From: an uncultured Cryomorphaceae bacterium
GTDB taxonomy: Bacteria; Bacteroidota; Bacteroidia; Flavobacteriales; Schleiferiaceae
Reading direction: 5' to 3'
Length of the DNA stretch: 12,980 bases
Assembly (NCBI GenBank): GCA_913049755.1
Contig: CAJWXO010000026.1
Coordinates: forward strand, 1-12,980
Shown: positions 7,450 to 12,980 of the stretch, one piece after another
Numbering within the stretch: the first letter of the stretch is position 1
Layout of the letters: each line of letters starts with the position of its first letter
Made by a program: the position numbers and the translations under genes
The notes under the pieces: model-generated
The model's database searches: none
Told to the model about the DNA's origin: nothing
What the model saw: the letters and a program-made list of their open reading frames with translations, nothing else

Positions 7450-8400
7450 ATGTCATCATTAACAGAACATAATTTTCAATTTCCTGGTCAAACTGCTGTT
7501 TATAATGGAAAGGTTAGAGATGTTTATACTATTAACAATGATTTCATTCTAATGGTAGCGTCTGATAGGCTTTCAGCATTTGACGTGATACTGCCTCAAG
7601 GAATCCCTCACAAAGGTCAAGTGCTTAACGAGATGGCTAAATATTTTTTTGAGTGCACTTCTGATATTGTTCCTAATTGGCATATAGCCTCTCCGGATCC
7701 AGTTGTCACTTTTGGCCGAAAAGCCATTCCATTTAAGGTTGAAATGGTAATTCGAGGATATTTAAGTGGTCATGCATCAAGGGTATATTCTCAAGGTGAA
7801 AGAAGTTTATGTGGTATCTCAATGCCAAATGGATTAAGAGAAGATGACCAATTCCCTGAACCTATTATTACACCAACAACTAAAGAAAGTATAGGTGCCC
7901 ATGACCAAGATATATCAAGAGAAAGTATTTTGTCGAAAGCTATTGTTTTAAAAGATGACTATGATCAAATAGAAAACTACACCAAGAAATTATTTGCTCG
8001 AGGTCAAGAAATGGCTGCAAAAAGAGGTTTGATTTTGGTAGATACAAAGTATGAGTTTGGGAAATTAAGAGATGGTACAATAATATTAATAGACGAGATT
8101 CATACTCCAGACTCCTCTAGGTATTTTTTGAAAGAAGGATACCATGAGCGACAAGAGAAGGGTACTCCTCAAAAGCAATTATCTAAAGAATTTGTTCGGC
8201 AATTTTTAATTTCAAAGGGGTTCCAAGGAGAAGATGGTCAAGATATTCCTGAACTCAGTTCAGATTGGATAAATTCGGTATCATCTCGTTACATTAAATT
8301 ATATGAAAAGTTAACCGGCACTTCTTTTCTTCCTGCAGAATCAAAAGATATACCGGCTAGAATAGAGAATAATGTTAGAAAATTTTTATCACAAATTTGA
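7450..8400 (+). CDS. purC: Phosphoribosylaminoimidazole-succinocarboxamide (SAICAR) synthase
   Basis: Purine biosynthesis enzyme joining CAIR and aspartate with ATP to make SAICAR in the cytoplasm. Its 316 residues make it the longer form, similar in size to yeast Ade1, rather than the roughly 240-residue form of E. coli. Diagnostic motifs appear in order: NGKVRDVY near residue 20, [26 protein letters not shown] (the SAICAR synthase signature region), [24 protein letters not shown] and [14 protein letters not shown] (the second signature). The ATG at 7450 is the first start in frame and begins just after the divergent intergenic region. A small outer-membrane barrel gene starts 6 bases after the stop, so the two are probably co-transcribed. 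No other purine gene is visible, so purC here is detached from a purine operon. Confidence 0.97.
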   Translation: MSSLTEHNFQFPGQTAVYNGKVRDVYTINNDFILMVASDRLSAFDVILPQGIPHKGQVLNEMAKYFFECTSDIVPNWHIASPDPVVTFGRKAIPFKVEMVIRGYLSGHASRVYSQGERSLCGISMPNGLREDDQFPEPIITPTTKESIGAHDQDISRESILSKAIVLKDDYDQIENYTKKLFARGQEMAAKRGLILVDTKYEFGKLRDGTIILIDEIHTPDSSRYFLKEGYHERQEKGTPQKQLSKEFVRQFLISKGFQGEDGQDIPELSSDWINSVSSRYIKLYEKLTGTSFLPAESKDIPARIENNVRKFLSQI

Positions 8401-8406
8401 AGGTTT

Positions 8407-9021
8407 ATGATAAAATTTTTCTTGGATAAATTATTAATTTTTATTATCATCTTTTTTTTAACTCAGCGAGCAAGTGCGCAATTTTCTAGTTATGGCTTGT
8501 CCGCAGGAATTCATATTTCCAATTTGAATGTTGTCCCTTATAGCTTAGTCAGCAACCCTCTTTCTTTTTCGCATGTGCCACAAAGAGGTTATCATATTGG
8601 CGGATACTATAGAACTGGATTGGGATTAGTTTATTTTCAGCCTCAATTATGGATAACAATTTTGAATCACTCTCTGAGTTATAGAGATGATATTTCTGAC
8701 ATAACTCGCTTTATGGAGTTAGATTTGGTCCGTTTAGATCTCCCATTGGAGATGGGTATTAAAGTTGGGCCTTTTTTGGCTCTTTATGCTCCTGTTTTTT
8801 CGATTCCTTTAGGGGTAAATAGTAATACAGATTTTCAATTAAAGAAAAGTGGAGGTTGGTCTAATCAGGTTGGAATTGGAGTTAAGCTGATGAAATTTCA
8901 ATTCTCTGTCAGGTATGAAGGGCCCATGACTTTTTCAGAGGCTTTACAAGTTGAGATTTCCCCATTTATATATGTAGTTGAAACATCACAAATAATTGGA
9001 GTAATCTCTATGGGTTTTTAA
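8407..9021 (+). CDS. Small outer-membrane beta-barrel protein (PorT/OMP_b-brl_2-like)
   Basis: A 204-residue predicted outer-membrane protein. It opens with a basic/hydrophobic signal peptide (KFFLDKLLIFIIIFFL), with likely signal peptidase I cleavage after ASA (residues 22–24), leaving a mature N terminus beginning QFSSYG. The remainder alternates short polar turns with beta-like stretches such as YGLSAGIHIS, GYHIGGYYRTGLGLVYFQPQLWI, GVKLMKFQFSVRYEG and the final QIIGVISMGF, which ends in an aromatic as barrels usually do. This pattern suits the PF13568-type small barrels common in Bacteroidota, including PorT, but I see no PorT-specific feature and give no symbol. It follows purC by 6 bases, a conserved-looking but functionally unexplained pairing, and its last 14 bases overlap the opposing nuclease gene. 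Confidence 0.8.
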   Translation: MIKFFLDKLLIFIIIFFLTQRASAQFSSYGLSAGIHISNLNVVPYSLVSNPLSFSHVPQRGYHIGGYYRTGLGLVYFQPQLWITILNHSLSYRDDISDITRFMELDLVRLDLPLEMGIKVGPFLALYAPVFSIPLGVNSNTDFQLKKSGGWSNQVGIGVKLMKFQFSVRYEGPMTFSEALQVEISPFIYVVETSQIIGVISMGF

Positions 9022-10375
9022 CTTCTATTGGTTTTATTTTATGGTCTTTGAGTGATTTAATTATCAGACTATTTAGGTAAACAGACTTAGGCACTCTCGT
9101 GCTTTTCTTTTTCAGCAGATTCCAATTGGTTTGCTCAGTCACCAAGGCTACCGAAGAATATCCTATGAATTGATAGTTTTCTATCATATAAAGTGTTTTC
9201 GTTCCTATTTTTTTTCCTGCATCAACTAGTATCATTTGATTTTCAGGATAGGTAAGTTTTTGTAAAACAGCTTCAGCTTGAACAGGTTTTCCTGATTTTT
9301 GAAGTTGATTAAATAAATTGATCGGATATTCTTTTTTTAATTTTTCACGTTCTTTTTTTACTCCATTAATATGACTTGGAAGAACAATGTCATTAACCGG
9401 CATATCTAAAGCCTTTGATATTTCTGCTAGCCAGCAATAGCCTTCCTTGAGACTTTCGACTAATAATAGAGGTTTATCATGTCTTATTTTTCTAATATCC
9501 CAAAGAGGTTGTTTATCACTGGGGATTGTAAAAAGGCCTAGCTTAAGGCTAAACTTATCCTTGGGGGAATTATATTTAGGCTTTAGGCTAATCAGTTCGA
9601 CGTGTTCCAAAATCTCGGCCATTAACATACTCCCTGTTTCTTCAACTCTGATGTTTTTGACTTCTTTTTGAAGAGCAATAGCTTTTTCACTTGTTGATAG
9701 AAAATGTCTATCAATTCTTACCCTAAGTTGATCACTTTTGCCAATATAAATGACTTCTCCATCAGAATTAAAAAGGTAATAAACTCCAATTGTCTTCACG
9801 AGATTTTCAATTTGCTTACTGAATGCGTGCTTTCCAGTAGCAGAGGGTAATTTTAGGTAAACTCCTTCAATATATTTCTCTCTATCTTTTTCTAATAAAA
9901 TCTCAAGAAGTTTAACAGTGGCCCTTGCGTCTCCGTCAGCTCTATGTCTTTTTGAATTAACTATTTCTAATTCTTCACAAATTGTTGCAAGTCCATATGC
10001 TGGGAGATCAGGTAAAAACCTTTCTGCCAATGGAATTGTGTCTATTACTGTTCTATTAAAATCAAAGCCAAGGTTAAAAAATTCCTGTCTTAATATCCGA
10101 TAGTCAAAACTCGCATTATGAGCGACAAAAATGGAGTCTTCAGTTATTTGTATGATTCGTTTAGCTATTTCATGAAACTTTGGGGCATTAACTAAATCTG
10201 ATGGCTTTATTCCAGTAAGCCTTTGCACAAATTTTGGAATTTCACAGTCGGCTTGAACCAAAGAAATGAATTGGTCGACTATTTTTTTTCCGTCAAAAAG
10301 AAATATTGCAATTTCAATTATTCGCTCCTCTCCAACTTTTCCTCCAGTCGCTTCAATATCTATTACTGCGTACAT
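9008..10375 (-). CDS. DEDDh 3'-5' exonuclease (DnaQ-like) fused to a GIY-YIG nuclease domain
   Basis: A 455-residue fusion. Residues 1–165 form a DnaQ/epsilon-like exonuclease with all catalytic residues of the DEDDh set: Asp6 and Glu8 (VIDIEATGG), Asp91 (HNASFDYRIL), His144 and Asp149 (HRADGDA). Residues about 195–270 form a UvrC/Cho-like GIY-YIG domain: GVYY (197–200), YIGK (210–213), the basic RVRIDRHF stretch, and Glu257 with Asn269 in EHVELISLKPKYN, matching the UvrC spacing. The last roughly 180 residues match nothing I recognise. Similar exonuclease–GIY-YIG fusions are known in several phyla, and a DNA-repair role is likely but untested. UvrC's helix-hairpin-helix and RNase H-like parts are absent. 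The ATG start at 10375 is 3 bases behind yggS. The stop overlaps the convergent barrel gene by 14 bases, leaving no room for a separate terminator. Confidence 0.92.
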   Translation of the reverse strand: MYAVIDIEATGGKVGEERIIEIAIFLFDGKKIVDQFISLVQADCEIPKFVQRLTGIKPSDLVNAPKFHEIAKRIIQITEDSIFVAHNASFDYRILRQEFFNLGFDFNRTVIDTIPLAERFLPDLPAYGLATICEELEIVNSKRHRADGDARATVKLLEILLEKDREKYIEGVYLKLPSATGKHAFSKQIENLVKTIGVYYLFNSDGEVIYIGKSDQLRVRIDRHFLSTSEKAIALQKEVKNIRVEETGSMLMAEILEHVELISLKPKYNSPKDKFSLKLGLFTIPSDKQPLWDIRKIRHDKPLLLVESLKEGYCWLAEISKALDMPVNDIVLPSHINGVKKEREKLKKEYPINLFNQLQKSGKPVQAEAVLQKLTYPENQMILVDAGKKIGTKTLYMIENYQFIGYSSVALVTEQTNWNLLKKKSTRVPKSVYLNSLIIKSLKDHKIKPIEVKNP

Positions 10376-10378
10376 CTC

Positions 10379-11041
10379 TCAATAATTACGCTCACCAAAC
10401 AATGCGGTTCCCAGACGAATCATGTTAGAGCCTTCTTTTAATGCTATTTTAAAATCTCCACTCATGCCCATACTTAATATGTCAAAACAGAATGACTCGC
10501 TCTCTTTTTGCAATTGATCAAAAAGTTTCTTGAGAGTGATAAACTCGTTAGTAATTTGATTTTCATTATCCGTAAATGTCGCCATGCCCATTAATCCGCG
10601 AACTCGAATATTTTGAAAATTATTCAAATCACCAATCTTCATTAAATCTATTAATTCTGGTATTGAAAACCCAGCCTTAGTGTCTTCTTGGGATATGTGA
10701 ACTTGAATTAATATATCAACAATTCTTCCCGCTTTACCTGCCTCTTTATCTATTATTTGAAGCACTTTTCTCCTGTCTACTCCATGAATCAAATGAACGA
10801 AACCAATAAAATCTTTTATTTTATTGGTTTGTATTCTGCCAATCATATGCCACCGGATATCTTTTGGGAGTCTTTCTGCTTTTGCTTTTAAATCTTGAAC
10901 TTTATTTTCTCCAAAATCTCTTTGTCCAAAATCGTATGCATCTATTATCAATGAATCCGGTTTTGTTTTACTTACTGCAATAAGAGTAACATCATTTCCA
11001 ATTTCCTTGAGGACCTTACTGATTTTTTTATTTATTTCCAT
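10379..11041 (-). CDS. YggS/PLPBP family pyridoxal 5'-phosphate-binding protein
   Basis: 220 residues, close to the family's usual 220–235. This single-domain, alanine-racemase-like TIM barrel binds PLP and helps keep vitamin B6 and amino-acid pools balanced. No catalytic reaction is established for the family. Landmarks are the PLP lysine in IAVSKTK (Lys25), FGENKVQDLKAK, WHMIGRIQTNK, VHISQEDTKAGF, VRGLMGMAT, and the phosphate-binding end with MSGDF, then GSNMIRLGTALFGERNY. The ATG at 11041 overlaps the end of the DUF1015 gene by 10 bases, so the two are probably translationally coupled. Lying behind serA, whose pathway partner SerC is PLP-dependent, it fits an amino-acid/PLP cluster, though that link is inference. 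It is also known as yggS in E. coli and ylmE in Bacillus. Confidence 0.95.
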   Translation of the reverse strand: MEINKKISKVLKEIGNDVTLIAVSKTKPDSLIIDAYDFGQRDFGENKVQDLKAKAERLPKDIRWHMIGRIQTNKIKDFIGFVHLIHGVDRRKVLQIIDKEAGKAGRIVDILIQVHISQEDTKAGFSIPELIDLMKIGDLNNFQNIRVRGLMGMATFTDNENQITNEFITLKKLFDQLQKESESFCFDILSMGMSGDFKIALKEGSNMIRLGTALFGERNY

Positions 11042-12162
11042 GAAAAAAGTATCATGCCTGAACGTAATTTAGGCTCAATATAGGTGCTTTTGGGGGGCAG
11101 CATAGCCCCGTTGTCTGAAGCTTCTTGAATTTGACTCCAAGATGGCGAGGGTGATATAAATATTACCTCATCTCTTTTTCTTTCTCTCTCGATTTCTTTT
11201 GGATTCCTGTTGCCAGCAATATATCTTATTCTTGGATCGTTCCTTTCGTCAATAATATTCCAAACAGGAGAAAGTATATTCTCATAGAGCCATTTTGATT
11301 CAGGGAATAATAAATCATCTTTTTTGATATGCCACCAGCCTCTATCGTCTAATGCATAAATACCTGTTTTCGGTAAACTATTTGGGGAGTTGTCAAGTCT
11401 TTTTGCTTCTAAATCTAGAGTCCAATCTAAATTATTTACACGAGGTCCTTTTACGAGCCTATAAAAGGGAGTGATTTTAAGTTGTTCTTTGTTAATTACC
11501 ATAGCTAAAACGCCATTAGATTCGCCAACTAATGCTGACGAAGAAAGACGGTGGTGACCATCAGCAACATAAAACTTATCGATAGATTCAGATGCTTTAA
11601 TTATAATTTCTGTATTTTCCTTTGATGGAATCCATATTTTATGAAATACGCCGTCAGCTGTGGCAAAATCGGCTTCGGGTCTAGATTTCATAGTTTCATC
11701 CATAGCTTGCTCCCAAGAGGAATTCCTCTCTCTAGCCAAAAGTACTGGCTCAGCATGGAATCCTATATTTTTCAAATAATTTGAAAATAGGGCTTCTCGT
11801 TTTTCAATAGTGTTTTCATGTTTTAATATTTTCTCTTTGTGATAGTCTTCAATTGACACTAGTCCAATAACTCCTGTAAATTTTTCGTTAGCACTTTTTT
11901 GTTCATATATGTATAAATTACTATTGTCATCTTTTATGAAATTCTTTTTTTTTAGAAAGTGTTCAAAGCTGTTTCTGATCGATACAAATTGTTCTTTTTT
12001 ACTTTTTGCTTCAGATTTTATTACATGAAGAAATGAAAATTTATTTGTAGCCAGTTTCTGATTTAATTCTTTTTTAGAGTAACTCTTATAGCTTCTAGTG
12101 CTAATTAAAGCGGCAAGAGCTCTTGGAGCTCTTATTGCGGCAAAAGAATTTAGCTTTGGCAT
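11032..12162 (-). CDS. DUF1015 family protein (SerK-like, possible free-serine kinase)
   Basis: 376 residues from the ATG at 12162. The opening MPKLNSFAAIRAPRALA matches the usual DUF1015 start, so I reject the TTG at 12180, which adds six residues inside the serA coding region. Family motifs are HENT (115–118 region, following KEKILK), EPVLLA and the hallmark YVADGHHR (DGHHR at 201–205). DUF1015 belongs to the ParB/Srx-like fold. Its characterised relatives, archaeal SerK and staphylococcal SbnI, phosphorylate free L-serine to O-phosphoserine. The gene lies one base behind the serA stop, which supports a serine-related role. Whether this bacterial member is a kinase, and with which phosphate donor, is unknown. 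It is cytoplasmic, with no signal peptide. Confidence 0.88.
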   Translation of the reverse strand: MPKLNSFAAIRAPRALAALISTRSYKSYSKKELNQKLATNKFSFLHVIKSEAKSKKEQFVSIRNSFEHFLKKKNFIKDDNSNLYIYEQKSANEKFTGVIGLVSIEDYHKEKILKHENTIEKREALFSNYLKNIGFHAEPVLLARERNSSWEQAMDETMKSRPEADFATADGVFHKIWIPSKENTEIIIKASESIDKFYVADGHHRLSSSALVGESNGVLAMVINKEQLKITPFYRLVKGPRVNNLDWTLDLEAKRLDNSPNSLPKTGIYALDDRGWWHIKKDDLLFPESKWLYENILSPVWNIIDERNDPRIRYIAGNRNPKEIERERKRDEVIFISPSPSWSQIQEASDNGAMLPPKSTYIEPKLRSGMILFSWK

Positions 12163-12163
12163 A

Positions 12164-12980
12164 CTACTTAGACAAAGCAATAATTTGATTTGCTAGCTCA
12201 AGTCCAATTCGGTTTTGAGCTTCTCTGGTGGCTGCTCCAATATGAGGAGTTAATGATATTGAAGGATTCATCAATAGCTTAATTGCAGGGTTAGGTTCAT
12301 TGTTAAAAACGTCAATGGCTGCACCGGCAAGGTGTTTTGATTCAAGAGCAATATCTAGAGCTTCCTCATTCACCACTCCACCTCTTGATGTATTTACGAT
12401 ATAAGAACCCTTATTCATTTTTGCTATTTCATTTTCTCCAATTACCTCGGTTTTTCCTCCGATATGTAAAGTAATAATATCAGATGTTTTAAGAATTTCA
12501 TCCATGCTGAGCAGTTTTGCTGATGTGTTTATTTTTTGCCCATCAGCAAAGGTTACTTCAAAGTCTCCATTTTTTAAAAATGGATCATGAACTTGTATTT
12601 CCATCCCAATTCCAAAAGCAATTCTGCCAACCGCTTTCCCAATTCTACCAAAACCTATTATTCCAATTTTTTTTCCGCGAAGCTCAGAACCGCTGGCATA
12701 TGCTTTCTTTAGATCTTTAAATCGTGATTCTCCTTCTAATGGCATTTGTCTATTAGAGTCATGCAGCTGGCGCAGTAATCCACTCATATGAGCAAAAACC
12801 AGTTCTGCAACACTATTACTACTGGCTCCAGGGGTATTGAATACCTCGCGGCCTTTAGATTTAGCATACTCAACATCGATGTTATCCATTCCAACTCCAC
12901 CACGTCCTATCATTTTTAGCTTTGGACATGAGTCTATTACCTCTTTTCTCGCAGTTGTTGCAGATCGTACTAATAAAACA
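12164..12980 (-). CDS. serA: D-3-phosphoglycerate dehydrogenase, short form, 5' end cut by window edge
   Basis: NAD-dependent 2-hydroxyacid dehydrogenase for the first step of serine synthesis, oxidising 3-phosphoglycerate. The frame stays open past the internal ATG at 12913 to the right edge, reading VLLVRSATTARKEVIDSCP before MIGRGGVGMDNID, so the true start lies outside. Visible landmarks are the Rossmann NAD motif GFGRIGKAVGRIA, the catalytic-arginine block NTSRGGVVNEEAL, the DVFNNEP glutamate and the catalytic histidine in TPHIGAATREAQ. The protein ends about 27 residues after that histidine and so lacks the C-terminal ACT or ASB regulatory domains: this is the short type, of about 310–320 residues. 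Serine feedback through an ACT domain is therefore not expected. The stop is one base from the DUF1015 start. Confidence 0.94.
   Translation of the reverse strand, partial: VLLVRSATTARKEVIDSCPKLKMIGRGGVGMDNIDVEYAKSKGREVFNTPGASSNSVAELVFAHMSGLLRQLHDSNRQMPLEGESRFKDLKKAYASGSELRGKKIGIIGFGRIGKAVGRIAFGIGMEIQVHDPFLKNGDFEVTFADGQKINTSAKLLSMDEILKTSDIITLHIGGKTEVIGENEIAKMNKGSYIVNTSRGGVVNEEALDIALESKHLAGAAIDVFNNEPNPAIKLLMNPSISLTPHIGAATREAQNRIGLELANQIIALSK

Noticed and set aside
10223..10441. 72-codon plus-strand open frame spanning the yggS/nuclease junction
   Set aside because: It is antisense to both genes, with low-complexity composition and no upstream signal.
12163..12180. TTG start at 12180 for the DUF1015 gene
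   Set aside because: It lies inside serA and adds LCLSS-type residues not expected in the family; the ATG at 12162 gives the usual MPK-type opening.
12517..12720. 67-codon plus-strand open frame opposite serA
   Set aside because: Shadow of the SerA Rossmann region; a hydrophobic/Gln-rich translation with no plausible family.
12164..12913. Taking the ATG at 12913 as the start of serA
   Set aside because: The frame is open and SerA-like (VLLVRSATTARKEVIDSC) to the window edge, so this ATG is internal to MIGRGGVGMDNID.

Overview
The window is AT-rich and almost entirely coding, with short or overlapping gene junctions and no gap longer than about 100 bases. It is chromosomal housekeeping DNA from a member of the Bacteroidota, most likely a Flavobacteriales-like lineage. 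The grounds are the gldF–gldG gliding/ABC-transporter pair lying directly upstream of a DUF4340-like gene and dnaN, the Bacteroidota-type variant of the DUF62 (SAM hydrolase) protein, a small PF13568-like outer-membrane barrel, the short SerA paired with a DUF1015 protein, and the lack of clear Shine-Dalgarno sequences. I cannot place it to genus.

Layout. (1) Bases 1–7376, minus strand, read from right to left: DUF62 SAM hydrolase-like protein, gldF, gldG, a DUF4340-like membrane-anchored protein, dnaN (sliding clamp), a PP2A-like metallophosphatase, and pruA (P5C dehydrogenase, cut by the left edge). Junctions are 4-base overlap to 37 bases, apart from a roughly 120-base gap ahead of gldF, so this looks like one or two transcription units. 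(2) Bases 7377–7449: a 73-base divergent intergenic region with a 7+7 base inverted repeat. (3) Bases 7450–9021, plus strand: purC and a small outer-membrane beta-barrel gene 6 bases behind it. (4) Bases 9008–12980, minus strand: serA (cut by the right edge), a DUF1015/SerK-like gene, a YggS-type PLP-binding protein, and a DEDDh exonuclease–GIY-YIG nuclease fusion. These four are packed with 1-base, 10-base-overlap and 3-base junctions. The last one overlaps the barrel gene tail-to-tail by 14 bases.

How the genes work together. GldF and GldG are the permease and auxiliary subunits of an ABC exporter whose ATPase (GldA) is not in the window. The DUF4340-like gene is translationally coupled to gldG and probably serves the same complex. 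The serA, DUF1015 and yggS cluster suggests serine/O-phosphoserine and PLP metabolism. purC is purine synthesis and pruA is proline catabolism. I saw no tRNA, rRNA, CRISPR array, insertion sequence, phage gene or recognisable defence system. The observations most worth following are the altered active-site motifs of the DUF62 protein, the exonuclease–GIY-YIG fusion with its uncharacterised C-terminal third, and the serA–DUF1015 pairing. Three starts (gldF, gldG, DUF1015) have been set at internal ATG codons rather than upstream GTG/TTG codons.
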